Position numbers and translations under genes: made by a program. Source: Micrasema longulum (taxonomy: Eukaryota; Arthropoda; Insecta; Trichoptera; Brachycentridae). From it: a stretch of 64,000 bases of DNA. Of the stretch, positions 32,755 through 43,276 are shown in pieces. Location: the NCBI GenBank assembly GCA_022494885.1, contig JAGVSM010001124.1, positions 186,001 through 250,000 of the forward strand, in the 5' to 3' direction. The notes under the pieces were generated by a model. That model had not been told where the DNA came from. It saw nothing but the letters and a program-made list of their open reading frames with translations, and made no database searches. The first letter of the stretch is position 1. Each line of letters starts with the position of its first letter.

Positions 32755-33127
32755 CAGGGTGTTCTTTAAACCCTGTCACATCTGAAACCACGATGATCAG
32801 TATGGGCAAGAAGACATATTGGCATATTTAAAAAAATATTTAGAACGAAGAAAATTTGTAAAAATTAAATATTAAAAAGAACAAATGGTTGCTTACTTCT
32901 GCAGGGGAGAAGCGAGGGGGGCGCGGAGGCGCGGTTAACGGTGTATCAGACTCCCCCTCCCCTCTTTTCGTTTCTCCCCTGCAGAAGTAAGCAACCATTT
33001 GTTTTTTTAATATTTTATTTTTTGTAAATTTTATTCGTTCTAAAAATTTATTTTAATGTGCCAATATGTCTTCTTGCTCATACTGATCTTCGTGGTTTCG
33101 GATGTGACAAGGTTTAAAGAACACCTG
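32755..33127. mobile_element. CAGGGTG long-TIR MITE, full copy 2
   Basis: 373 bp, CAGGGTGTTCTTTAAACCC to GTTTAAAGAACACCTG, TATA on both sides. The arms include ATCAGTATGGGCAAGAAG and AAATGGTTGCTTACTTCTG and their inverses. The GC-rich centre differs from copy 1, so arms are better conserved than core. Confidence 0.85.
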
Positions 33128-33340
33128 TATAGTAAAATCGAATTCTCTGTACAAAAAAGTGTATATTTGTATGAAAATTTAAAGAATTTTCGTTGGTAAC
33201 CTCAAATTGAACATGATTTCTTTTAAATCATACAAATATACACATTTTCGTACAAAAAATTCGATTTTACTTTATAGACAGTTAAAAATAAATCTGTTAA
33301 CTTTTCTTTTGTAATCGGGTGGGCCCGTATTTACACGGAT
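33128..33340. repeat. Family F inverted repeat, copy 1
   Basis: The arms TAGTAAAATCGAATTCTCTG and AAAAAATTCGATTTTACTTT, each with a (T)GTATATTTGTATGA-type segment, form about 48-bp inverted repeats. It starts right at the TA flank of the preceding MITE. Related pieces are at 45980-47240. Confidence 0.6.
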
Positions 33341-33509
33341 GTATCTATACACTTCATTTTAAATTTCCGCCGAGAATATTATTTACGTTCAGTAAAAAAT
33401 ATCACTTATACTTAGAGTGATGCTTTGATATCCCCTCACTTTCCCAACTTAAACATCGTTTCAATTTATGAAGATACTGAATACTAGACAAATTTTTTAA
33501 AAAGAATCA

Positions 33510-33760
33510 TTGACATGTTTCTGGCCATGCAGTTACAAAAGGAGATCCCAGCAGAATTCTCGTACGAGGTTTTACTGTAATTTGAATTGTTTAATAGCAA
33601 AAACATGTACGACTTTTGCTCAGAGAAATATCTCTTTTGTGGCCCCAAGAGTGTTCAATGTCCCGGATATTAAGTTCTCCAAAACGAAATCCATTTTCAG
33701 GAGAAGTGTACGAGTTTGGATTTTATCTAAGGGAAGAAACTGCTGCTAGATATTGCATAG
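33510..33760 (+). mobile_element. Probable LINE C-terminal fragment
   Basis: The frame reads QQNSRTRFYCNL, then AQRNISFVAPRVFN and FSKTKSIFRRSVRVWIL. This recalls the TR....L....T...QRS..Y.AP..FN.LP....S...F.....WL end of Jockey/CR1 LINEs. Short and without further motifs, so tentative. Confidence 0.5.
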
Positions 33761-33899
33761 ATTTATGTACTATTACGCGTGTTGTCCAGATGTTCATTGA
33801 AATATGCGTTTATATATTTATTTTTAATTTTTGCTATTGTTTAATAATATGCCGATAGGTGGGCTAATATTTTGTTTTCCCGAATTCTTAAATGAAAGG

Positions 33900-34445
33900 G
33901 GTCTAAAAAGTTTCCTTTTGGATTATTACGGGAGTAAAACAATATTCTCACAACACACAACATCTTCGACATTTGCACTGGTTAAAAAGCCCAGAGAGAA
34001 TAAAATACAAGCTTTGCTGGACAGTATTCAAATCCCTTCATGAAATGGCTCCAAAATACCTATCGGACCTTTGTATTAGGGAAAATACATGTCAAATAAA
34101 GTCTACTCTTAGGTCAGCATTTGATTCAGGAAGAGGAAAACTTGTCGAAATCCGGCGCTCCCCAAACACTAGATTTTGAGATCGTGCTTTTGCCGCCGCC
34201 GGCCCCTCTGCCTGGAACCAACTGCCTTCAAACTTACGATTCATTGACAGTCCCAGTCAGTTCAGATCCCCACTAAAATCCCACTTCTTTAAACTATCAT
34301 ACCCTCAATTTTAATCTGGAAATATAATATATCACTTTAGTTTAGTTAGAATGTAAGTTTAGGTATACAATTGTAAAGCGCCCTTGAGGTGATTTTTTAC
34401 GAAAATGGCGCTATATAAATCAGTCAAATATTATTATTATTATTA
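33900..34445 (+). mobile_element. L2-like LINE C-terminus with GCGC tail
   Basis: Across two frames: HLRHLHWLKSPERIKYKL, then VFKSLHEMAPKYLSDL, then DRAFAAAGPSAWNQLPSNL and FRSPLKSHFF. These are the LHWLPV..RI.FK, YK.LH..AP.YL.DL, GDRAFS.AAP..WN.LP..LR and F...LK..LF motifs of the L2/CR1 group. One stop (TGA after NTRF) interrupts it. The 3' end (34365-34445) is AAAGCGCCCTTGAGGTG, TTTTTTACGAAAATGGCGC, TATATAAATCA and (ATT)n. Confidence 0.85.
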
Positions 34446-34885
34446 CTCGGAATGCAAAAGATATTAAAAAAAAATCGAAACTACTTTTGACCCTTAACCA
34501 GAGCTTGAAGTTTTTTTTTAAAAGAAAAAGAAAATAGTCCATTTTTGCTGTCATTTCGTATTTAAGTAAGAAAATCAGTCTAATTATTTTTTTTAATTTA
34601 CATTAAACCTTATTTAATAATCATCTAACGGCGTGAGTTGCATTTTGTTTTACAATAAATGGGTAGCATTGTTTTTGTCTATATCAGCCAGGCGCTCAAC
34701 AGAATCAGTTCCGCGGAGTGCGAACTTTTTGCATTTTGGTAGTTTTAAAACGTGTTCGATTTTGTATTGTGATTAAGTTATATCTTTACTAACAAAAAAA
34801 TATTTTATCAATATAGATAATTAACAAAATGTTCAGACAGTGATAAACTTTAAACCTCGGTTGAGGGCTAAAAGTAGTATGGAAT
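34446..34885 (-). mobile_element. Family J MITE-like element, copy 2
   Basis: Inverse of 20010-20360. Both termini carry the same sequence in inverted orientation (CTACTTTTGACCC..CC at the left, GGTTGAGGGCTAAAAGTAG at the right), about 35 bp. This shows that the family has TIRs. Confidence 0.7.
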
Positions 34886-35475
34886 AATTTTTCAAATAAC
34901 TTTTACGTTCAATGTGATCCGTTTAGGATACGTTACGAATTAGGGATACGTTTTTATTTTGTAATATATGTATTTGTGAGAATAAATAAATAAAAATAAA
35001 GAAAATAAAAAAAAACATTCTGCAAACAAAATATGTTTTGTAACATCAAAAAACCGGGTTTTTTCCAATATTTGCGTCTTATGTATCTACCTATTTACGA
35101 ATAATAATATAATGGTTGATTAAATCGATAGCAATTTCTGACATGACATACTCGTACATAGGGGTTTAAACCCACGTCAGCGTAGACATCATTGGGTGGT
35201 ATTTATGGCTCGGAACTTCCCCGCTATGGATACGCTAAAACTATTAGAACAGACGTCAAAATAGGAGACCATCAATAGTGAAACACGATTCAGTCGACCT
35301 TGGCTACAGTCGGAGAACTTGGGAAGTTAACTTATGAATAACTTATCGTGAGAAACTGACAGACAACAGCCAATCAGACCTTCCGGAGACTCAATCAATA
35401 CTTGATAGATTTTCATTTATTACAAGAGTATCTTTGGTTTTTAATTTCATTCGTCAAAGGGTAGGTTTATTTGAA
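34886..35475. other. No recognised gene or repeat
   Basis: Nothing conserved with other parts of the window; no motif-bearing frame. Confidence 0.35.
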
Positions 35476-35905
35476 AAATTATTTTATTTTATTTATTTAA
35501 ATTTTTATTCCAGTAAAATGGCTATAAAGTGCAGAGCCAATTCTACCATATAAACATATAAACATGAACATAAATATAAATATAAACAAAAATATAACAA
35601 TAAACATAAATATAACAATAAACATAAATATAAACATGAAACAAAATTTTATATTGCAGCACTTATGGTGGTCTTAACATATCGCGCCATCGCTTGAACA
35701 ACGGTGATTGGATCCACTCTGCGGTGGCTTGGAGAATTTCGTTATTAGACTTTTTTAGGCGTTCCCATAGGCTCCAGGCTCTTTGGCGAAGCAGGGCAGC
35801 GAAGGTGTTTATTCGTCCAGCTGTAAACATTTCAGAGGCACTGCAGTACCTAGGCAATCCGAATAATTGCCGGTATGAGTTGTTATACGTGATCCTTAAT
35901 TTAAA
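35476..35905 (-). mobile_element. LINE 3' end (RTE-like, third type)
   Basis: The minus-strand frame reads LRITYNNSYRQLFGLPRYCS, then ASEMFTAGRINTFAALLRQ, then ERLKKSNNEIL and stops at 35663. L.V.YN...R.L...PR.CSAS.MF......F.AL.R is the C-terminal end of an insect LINE reverse transcriptase. The 3' UTR (35475-35662) contains imperfect AACATAAATAT tandem units at 35565-35640 and ends GGAATAAAAATTTAAATAAA. Confidence 0.75.
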
Positions 35906-36029
35906 TTAAACAATCCAATTTTACAGATCAGACCCCAATACCGGCTGTACCTGATATGGGGTCATACTTTGCATCCTCCATATACTCTCTTTTGTTTATT
36001 TAAGTTACTATAAGTTTCATGTTGGTACA

Positions 36030-36295
36030 ACTATATTTTATTTTATTTTATTATGAATTTTACAGCTATTACATAAAAAAAGGAGTAGAAATATATTAAC
36101 AATACTAGAGCTAATTTTGAAAATCCACTGTAAATCTAATAATACATAATATATATGAAAAGAGTTTACGTAATTGTATGTGTGTGACGTTTGTATTCAT
36201 GTGTGTATGTGTGAATGAATGAGGGTGAGTGTGCAAGTGCTGTGTGAATGATTGAGGGAGAGGGTGCGTATGTGTGAGTGCGTAAATATATGAAT
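36030..36295 (-). repeat. Family E retroposon 3' end, copy 3
   Basis: Inverse order: (TATTT)n tail, TTTTACAGCTATTACATAAA, AAAGAGTTTACGTAATTG, GACGTTTGTATTCATG, GAATGAATGAGGG. Directly abuts a tRNA-derived SINE head. Confidence 0.7.
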
Positions 36296-36298
36296 ATT

Positions 36299-36420
36299 GG
36301 CGGCCTCCGTGGTGTAGTGGTCAAGACGCTTGACTCACGCACGGAAGGTTCCGGGTTCGATTCCCGATGAGAACACAAAAAATTAAAATGTGATTTTTTA
36401 CTACCTATTATTGCTTAAAA
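36299..36420 (+). mobile_element. tRNA-derived SINE head
   Basis: GGCGGCCTCCG, TGGTGTAGTGGTCAAGACG (A-box like, TGGTGTAGTGG) and CCGGGTTCGATTCCCG (perfect B box GGTTCGATTCC), 43 bases apart. The spacing is right for a pol III internal promoter, but there is no acceptor stem pairing, so it is not a tRNA gene. The body is short and runs into AT-rich DNA. Confidence 0.7.
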
Positions 36421-37676
36421 TATCATAAATTTGCTTATGAATCATGTGTAGAACGAGAGCGCTATGAAAAAAGAAAGAGAAATTGTACCGAAATACAACT
36501 AATTCGAGTTCATTTATTATTTCATAATACCATAACAAATAAAATAAAATATTTAAGGTGTAAAATTGGCACGACATATCAGACTAGGACCGTTGAGCGA
36601 TGGTTCGATATTATTAATGTATATTACTCTCTCCAATAGTAAGAGTATTTGCCTTTTAAACATATTTTCTCGTCTCGAAAGACGTCGATCTCCAAAGTGA
36701 TCATGTTCAGCTCCCTGAAAAATAAGTCAAGAATTTGAACTTTAATGCGGAGATAGAAGTATTAAATCGCCTCTATCGTATTACAAGGTATTACGCAGTG
36801 TAGGCAGACGACTATCTCCTGGCTTAAAAACTTAAGGGAGTGGTTCCGCTATAGCCTTAAATCTTTATTTATAGTGGTTGCGGACAAAATAAAAATTATC
36901 ATGATGATGGCCAACCTTCACCGCCACCGTAGAGTTGCTCATTTAGAAGAAAAATAACTGTTTGAGTCTGTGAATAAATAAAGAACTTTTATCTATAAAA
37001 TAACATTTGCAAGCGAGTATTCTTTTTCGCTTCAGTCAAGTTTGAGACGATCTTTTGCACGAAAATGGTTTAATTTCTATATTGTTCGACATTTGGATTC
37101 GACAGCTAACATATCTGCCAACCAACAATGTATTGCTTGTACAAATAATTTAATTTCAATTTCAAAAAAATCATTGAATGTGGTATTCTAAGAAAATGAG
37201 TTATTGATGCCAAAATTAACCACACATAAAAACATACCCACCTAAATAATAGCGTAATTCAAAACCGTCTCTAAATCTTGTAAAAACAGATTTCAACTAC
37301 ACTACTTGACACCGCAAACTAAGCATTCTCCTTTGAGTGAAGCATAATTAGAAATTTCACATTCTTTTTTCAATTTTTTTGCAAATATCTCCGTAACTCC
37401 TTCAATGAAGATTTCTAGGTTTTGCTTTTAATGCCCTCAAATATACAAATAATCTCTTTTTGTCGAATGAATATTCTTATTATCAAATTAGGAGCAGGCA
37501 GCTATCAGCTGATATGCCCCTATATTGTCTTTCTGGTAAGCTAATTTCTCTTCCAACAGATAATGCCGTAACTATTTCTTAAAACAGACCGGGATATGAT
37601 TGTTATTTTTTGCATTCAATGAATTTTTTAGTAGTGGATTTGTAAGGTCCTTTGTCCATAATCGATGACACACACG
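36421..37676. other. No recognised gene or repeat
   Basis: About 1.25 kb without shared repeats, microsatellites or motif-bearing frames. Possibly unique sequence. Confidence 0.35.
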
Positions 37677-38117
37677 TGTTAAAAGTAGACTGATGACCGA
37701 CGATGCAATGTCATCATTTTCTATCGAATCTAATACATTTGTATAATGCAACTCTTATAGTATTGCACGTTAAACCGGGAGCATTGTTCTGCAGTACATT
37801 CACATCGTCCCTACCATGAAGAAATTAGTTCATGTAGTTACAAAGGAACGTCGTCTATAAAGAGACTACAGTCAGCCCGTTCAGTTGGTCAGGTCAACAA
37901 GTTCAGTTCACGTCAGACCAGCTGGACGACGTCACTCATTTCCAGCATGTAGTTTAAGTGCAGTCTCTTCAACCCATCATCGACGTAACTCGTCCGACAT
38001 AATTCCTTATTTATTCGCCATGTAATAAATAAACATCAAACAGCAAGTTCGCGTCTTTTCTGTCAATCTCTAACTGGGGTAGGAGCTCCGACCAACACTC
38101 GACAACTTATTCCTACA
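37677..38117 (+). mobile_element. Candidate solo LTR
   Basis: A TATA box (TATAAAGA, 37856-37863) is followed 27 bases on by an initiator-like TCAGTT (37881). A CRE-like GACGTCAC follows, then an AATAAATAAAC polyadenylation-type signal (38025-38035), a G+C-richer stretch and a terminal TTCCTACA. The order promoter - poly(A) signal - short U5 ending in CA is that of an LTR. The TGTT at 37677 is only a guess for the 5' end. No gag/pol frame or primer binding site was found. Confidence 0.45.
37856..37886 (+). promoter_or_regulatory. TATA box and initiator of the LTR candidate
   Basis: TATAAAGA then TCAGTT 27 bases downstream, the normal spacing of insect TATA plus Inr promoters. Confidence 0.45.
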
Positions 38118-38814
38118 GGTTTAACTTTCTCCTTGTTGAACTCCGCAATAACCGGCTTCCCATATTCTGAATCTACATTTAAGACAAATTAAAGGCCAAT
38201 ATTATTATTTAGACAAATGTTTTTTTATCCATTTTCACTTACTCTCTACCTCTAAATAAAGTTTTAATGAGTTAAATTTAGGTCGTGTTATCATGAAATC
38301 AATTGCCCAAGTGTTAGGAATGTATATTTTTACCCTTGCGCAAGATTAATTCGGCGTAATCTTAAGTAATAAATAACGATCCGTCGAGTTCGCTTAGAAA
38401 ATACTAGCTTTGTTAGTAATTAGAATTTCACAATATTGAATTGACACAATTTGGTTTTTTGACCTTTCGCAAAAGAGCGATGTGGATTCATCGGGTATTG
38501 AGAAATTATGTATTATATTGGTTAGTTTTGGACTCTTCGTATTAAATGAGCAAATGATACATGGACTTTGGGGACGGATATCACGTTTCATACTGTCATT
38601 ACATAAAAGCGAGAGCTTTTATCCGGTGGACAATAAACAGGAAATATGATCATTTTTACAAAAACACCCAGTTTGGTTTGCTGTCATGTTTAGCTGGCAA
38701 TATAAGACCTATATTTTGACAAAAAAACAAAGTCATTTCGATATAAATTTATCATTTTAGAGCTGTAAACTAAAGCATCCTAAAATGAATATTGATTTTA
38801 CACAAACTAAATAC
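38118..38814. other. No recognised gene or repeat
   Basis: Nothing conserved; short frames only. Confidence 0.35.
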
Positions 38815-38990
38815 ATTGGACAGGTAAAGCGAATGGACGACGAAGAACCGCTAAAAAGTTTTCGATGCAAATGTTAACAAATGCAGAAAACGAGGAAGAC
38901 CGAAAAAGACCTTCAAATCCAACAAATACCTATTTTAAGGTAGACATGTCAAAAGTCTGAATGATCGGTGTACGTGCATGAGGAGATTAT
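38815..38990 (+). mobile_element. RTE-like LINE 3' end, copy 4 (decayed)
   Basis: GGACAGGTAAAGCGAATGG, AAAACGAGGAAGACCG, CATGTCAAAAGTCTGAATG and GTGCATGAGGAGA match copies 1-3 at the DNA level, with many small deletions that destroy the frame. Confidence 0.75.
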
Positions 38991-39037
38991 TTATTTATGT
39001 ATACATCAACGGTTCAAAGAACCTTTTACAAAAAATG

Positions 39038-39335
39038 ATTATTTTGTTTTATTTTATTTTTTTTATTTTATTTTATTTTATTTTATATTATTTTATTTTA
39101 TTTTATTTTATTTTATTTTATTTTATTTTATTTTATTTTATTTTATTTTATTTTATTTTATTTTATTTTATTTTATTTTATGCGAACGATTGTATTCATG
39201 TGTGTGTATATGAATGTGTGTATGCGCGAATGAATGAGGGAGAAGGTACATGTGTGTGTGGGAATGAATGAAGGAGAGGGTGCGTGTGTGTGGTAGCGTA
39301 AGTAGAAAAAAATATAAATAATTTAAAACTTGTTA
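39038..39335 (-). repeat. Family E copy 4 with expanded (TAAAA)n tail
   Basis: 39038-39180 is a (TTTTA)n array of about 28 units on the plus strand. It is followed by ATTGTATTCATGTGTGTG, GAATGAATGAGGGAGAAGG and GGAGAGGGTGCGTGTG. On the minus strand the family E body therefore ends in (TAAAA)n, so the pentanucleotide array grew from the retroposon tail. The 80-97 codon frames across it are meaningless. Confidence 0.8.
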
Positions 39336-40404
39336 TTATATCGAAAAGGGTACAGGAAAGAGCTTGGTAAGAAGTTTGGTTATTTTTAAAAAAAAAATAG
39401 TTTGTACTACTTTCGAAACCTTTTGGTTAAAATTTAAGTCATTTATAGAAATAATCACTGTAGATGCTTTTGCTGTAGTGATCGCTAATTTCGGGCGAAC
39501 CCGATCAGGCACCGCAAAAGAAATGTGTCAATATGTAACAATTAGATTATGTCTATTGTCCATTAATAAACAAATTCATTTAAGTTTGAAATGATTTTTG
39601 TATATAATACGTAGGTATTATAAACAATAACTATATGGCTTAATGACTTAAGATTTCAATATGACAAAAAAAACACAAAGCTATTTGTTATACCTACACA
39701 CTATCAAATTCAATTATGAATAAAGCTTAGAGTATATACATCTAATAAGGAATAAAGTCATTAAACAATTAGGTACCTTATCTCAAATGTTCTCCTCCTT
39801 GCAACATTATTGTCGAGCAATATAATTTGAATATAGAGCCAAGTGTTGCCACATAAGGCGTTAAATTAATTTCATTCTGGTGCCTAAAATAACCGGCAAA
39901 CTGGGATTATTTCAAATGTAGGCTTTCCCGCCAGAGCGCAGTAGTTACAAGTCGCAATGCGGCGGCGGCGTCCCAGATCCCGCCGTGACGTCACGCCCCC
40001 AGGGCTCAAAACGGACGCTAAACATTGAGCACTTTACTAAAAGCGACAATCACTTAACACCGAGCTCGTTTCATACTCGAGCGAACGAACGTGACATTTT
40101 GACGGCTAAATTGCAGATCGTTAACCGGGAAAATATTTACGGGGAGAAACGTCATTTTCTGAATCGGTTGATTTGTATTGGATTATTTTGGAACTAAACG
40201 ATAACAAACAAACCTATTTAATTAATCATTTTCATATCATTGTTCGTAACGAAAAGACGTAAAATTATGCATTGCAGCATAAAATCAATTAGATATACAT
40301 TTTAGTATTTTACGTATGCAATATCTTAAACGTAAATCAACTAAAATATGAAATATGGAAACTGTAAGTTAATGCGTTATTTTGAAAAGGCTATTAAACT
40401 CGGT
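39336..40404. other. Mixed DNA; CpG-rich patch at 39925-40100
   Basis: 39466-39520 shares FAVVIAN.GRTR.GTA codons with 54475-54520 (a LINE C-terminal fragment). 39925-40100 is CpG-rich with GCGGCGGCGGCGTCCC and CCGTGACGTCACGCCCCC, combining a CRE and a GC-box-like run. It could be a host promoter, but no exon is recognisable beside it. Confidence 0.4.
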
Positions 40405-40665
40405 CAATTTATTTTATTTTATTTTTATCTATCGTATTATCGTCGCTATGATTTTTTAAAGTTCTGTAATTTTACATTTACTCCGCCCGTAACGTCACTA
40501 GTTGTCGTCGGAGAGTTGTCCTGACTGGTTGGCTCCCTGGAAACCGAAAATCTATCACTACACATAACAACGCTCTAGTTGATTGGTTGGTTCGGAAGAA
40601 CTTGTGACGTAGTTCAAACGAGTTCACTTTTTTCATACACTTTCAAAAAACATCGCCGAACATTT
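40405..40665 (-). repeat. Family G repeat, copy 3
   Basis: Inverse order: CTATGATTTTTTAAAGTTCTG, ACTCCGCCCGTAACGTCAC, TGACTGGTTGGC, TGATTGGTTGGTTCGG and TTGTGACGTAGTTC. Confidence 0.7.
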
Positions 40666-41059
40666 TTTCAGTTCAGTTCAGTGCTGGAATACGGCGTTTA
40701 TTGGGAAAATAAATACTTGCTTGCAATACAAAAATAAAATAAATTAAAAATATGTGCTTGAGATGTAAAATTGCAAGAAAATATTCCAAGCGGCTTCACT
40801 AGATACAAAATGCCTCTTCTAAATGAAATGCTATTTATTTACCGGATGTAAATATTTTTTTGTATCCAATTTTTCTTATCACTGAAATTCCTCAATGCTT
40901 TTTTTGAAAATTAATTTAAAAAGTACGTTCAACACTATTTTGATTTTATAAAGTCTCCTGAGGCGAGTAAAGAATTGTTTTAAGTTTTTATGTGAAATAG
41001 AGCCTGACCCCTGGACGAGTGTTTTTGACTCGACAGCTGCTCTCGGGTAAAAATTCTGA

Positions 41060-41150
41060 AAAGGAGAATCGAAAGGCATAGTGGTTAGCGCCTTCCCCTT
41101 CATGCTTGAGGTCCCGGGTTCGATTCCTGGGAAGGTCGACATGAAAAATA
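41060..41150 (+). mobile_element. tRNA-derived SINE head, second type
   Basis: GGCATAGTGGTTAGCGCC (A-box like) and GTCCCGGGTTCGATTCCTGG (perfect B box), 34 bases apart. The flanks do not pair as an acceptor stem, so it is not a tRNA gene. Confidence 0.65.
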
Positions 41151-41392
41151 CATTTGAAGGGTGGTTTAACTCTACAATTTTCCATAATTTCGTGCGATTG
41201 TAATACAGTCATGGAAAAATGACAATATTCGACATAAATATGTATTACGTTAGTGTTTCCAATTATTTATATTATTTATTCATTCATACAAAAAAAACAA
41301 TAATAACGTATCCCAAACTCTATGAGGCCAAGGGCCCTGAGTTGAGTTCGGATACAACATAATGGAAAGTCAAATAAAGATAAATAGATTAT

Positions 41393-41640
41393 GGGATAGT
41401 TCTTCCCATTTTTCCTAGATCTCTCCGCCTTTATCACAGTGTGGGATGAAGATGGATTGGCATGGGTCAGCTCGAAGTATTACATGTTGCTCGTGTTTTT
41501 TAATATATTATATGCCATTATTTTATTTCCCTGTCTTTGCTACGTAGTTTTATGTTCTTTTTGTTCAGTTTTTTGTACATATATTTCATATGACGGTTGC
41601 AATTGGCTTTGGCCGTATGGGTATATAATAAATAAAACAT
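41393..41640 (+). mobile_element. Jockey-like LINE 3' UTR, copy 3, with intact tail
   Basis: GGATAGTTCTTCCCATTTTT, CAGTGTGGGATGAAGATGG, CAGCTCGAAGTATTACATG, ATGGGTATATAATAAATAAA. It supplies the true 3' end of the family at 12509. Just downstream, 41735-41810 carries a decayed family C-like hairpin tail (ATTGCTTTTAGCGAT, AAGCCCGTTAAAG). Confidence 0.75.
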
Positions 41641-41814
41641 ATGCAAGCTTTATCTGCCCACTAAAATACAACTGTAATTTTTTAAATATCAAGTACACAT
41701 TTTCACAAATTTTTCTTTTGACCATTCTGTTTTTTGGTTGGCTGGAAGATATTGCTTTTAGCGATAAGCCCGTTAAAGTGCTAACAAATTATTTTGTACT
41801 TAACGTTTTAATCG

Positions 41815-41945
41815 GGGTATGTCTCGGACTCACGGCTCAAAGGTCAGCGGTTCGAATCCCATTCTACCCCAACTAAGTTCCAATTTTCTAATAGTGAGTT
41901 ATTTACAACTCATTAAAAATGGCCCTTAAAATTAAATATTTGGGT
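41815..41945 (+). mobile_element. tRNA-related SINE (family S), 5'-worn copy
   Basis: GGACTCACGGCTCAAAGGTC, AGCGGTTCGAATCCCATTC, TACCCCAACT, AATAGTGAGTTATTTACAAC, TCATTAAAAATGG and AAATATTTGGGTAAA. Contains the B box GGTTCGAATCC and the GAGTTATTTACAACTC palindrome typical of the family. Confidence 0.75.
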
Positions 41946-42004
41946 AAAACATAAAAACGCAAATATTTATTTTCCTTAAAAAAAAAACAATAAATAAAAA
42001 ACAA

Positions 42005-42600
42005 ATAAGCCGATTAAGATAATGAAAGCGTTGAATTCAACTAGAGTCGCGGTCGGACTTTTCTTCATACATATTTCCGTATTTTCTCCCTGGATTATGG
42101 CACTAGAGCGGTTTATTATTGGCTACTATGGATATTTACTATCGGCGTGTCGCTATTGTTTTGCTTTTTTGATAAATTGTTTCTTATGTGTGCTAGGACC
42201 ATCCGAAATCCCATAAAAGCTCGCAGTGTTATCTGCATCTTCGGACATACGATATACAAATATAATAACTATATTTAAAAACGCAAAAGGTACCGAGAAA
42301 ACTTCATTCTAATACTCTTTCTAAAAAAAATAACAACTAAATCAATTCAGTTTAGGGGTGCGGAAAGCGGGACAACGAATCGTTAATTTTGCCGATTTTA
42401 TCCAGGCATAATTAGTGCGACGCGCAGTTGTCTTGTTCGCACGGAATCGTGGAGGCATTTGCGAGATAGTAGATAGAAAAACAGTATTCAAATATCTTTT
42501 CATCAAAATTGGCTGGCACCGCGTATCCTCTAAAATTGAAATTTTAAAAAGTTTGAACGACCCGATAAGAAGACCCTTGGTCTTTAAAACGCTTTTCTAA
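42005..42600 (+). repeat. Family H repeat, copy 1
   Basis: About 590 bases aligned by eye with 55995-56565: TTTCCGTATTTTCTCCCTGG, GTGTCGCTATTG / GTGTCCCTATGG, CCATCCGAAATCCC, GGTGCGGAAAGCGGGACAAC and ATCGTGGAGGCATTTGC. No conserved frame (both copies have stops in every frame). Nature unknown. Confidence 0.65.
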
Positions 42601-42759
42601 TATGTGGAAGGAGCATAAGACAAAGACTTGAAATATTTCATTGTAATGTTATTGAAAGTTTATATTAGTTCTTAAGATGCTATGAACTATATTATTTATT
42701 GATTCAGCATTTACTTTGTGGAAAAACATTTTTAATTTATTTAAAATAAAACACTATGT

Positions 42760-43035
42760 AAATTTTTACCACATACGAGTTTTATATAATAGCACCACGT
42801 GTTTCAGGTATTCTGAATTACCCATCATCAGGGGTGTTATTCCGAACCACTTTCGCGGCACGAGAAAACAGTTTTTCTCGTGTATTTTGTATGTAAATAC
42901 ACGAAATAATACGGCCGCGAGAGCGTTTGGAATTCCAGCCCAATTTATTTAAAATTAAACTCCATATACGAGTTTAATATAATAACACTATTATTTTCAG
43001 GTATTCTAAATTTCCCATCATCAGGTGTAAATATA
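42760..43035. repeat. Local direct duplication around a CACGAGAAAA hairpin
   Basis: ATACGAGTTTTATATAATAG...TTTCAGGTATTCTGAATTACC (from 42773) recurs about 190 bases later as ATACGAGTTTAATATAATAA...TTTCAGGTATTCTAAATTTCC. Between them lies a perfect hairpin, CACGAGAAAA CAG TTTTTCTCGTG. Confidence 0.6.
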
Positions 43036-43057
43036 AACCCATATTTATATAATAAAA

Positions 43058-43276
43058 GTAGCAGTTTTGGAATGTTTCCATATTTACACCGGCGAAATTC
43101 AAATGTGTGATTGCGCAGCAGGATTACACGTCGCGAAACGTAAATATTTTGAAATTTAATATTAGGTGTGAAACACGGATGTTGCATTGTGACCGCGAAT
43201 ACGATAAACAACCATGGTGAGAATTTGTTATCTCGTCGCTTATTAGCACGTCGATAGTTATTTGTGATTGAGCTAC
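43058..43276 (-). mobile_element. GTAGCTC MITE (family A), partial copy
   Basis: TTTACACCGGCGAAATTC, ATTACACGTCGCGAAACG and a complete terminal TATTTGTGATTGAGCTAC at 43276. The other end is missing. Confidence 0.8.

Noticed and set aside
35565..35640. CRISPR-like array
   Set aside because: The AACATAAATAT units are contiguous low-complexity tandem repeats inside a LINE 3' UTR, with no spacers. The genome is eukaryotic.
36299..36378. tRNA gene
   Set aside because: A and B boxes are present, but the 5' and 3' ends do not form an acceptor stem and there is no clear anticodon arm. It is better explained as a SINE head.
38968..39271. Overlapping 81- and 97-codon plus-strand frames rich in F/Y/I/L
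   Set aside because: They are translations of the (TTTTA)n array at the end of a family E retroposon, open only because the pentamer lacks stops.
41070..41145. tRNA gene on the plus strand
   Set aside because: The B box is perfect, but acceptor and D-arm pairing are missing. SINE-like.
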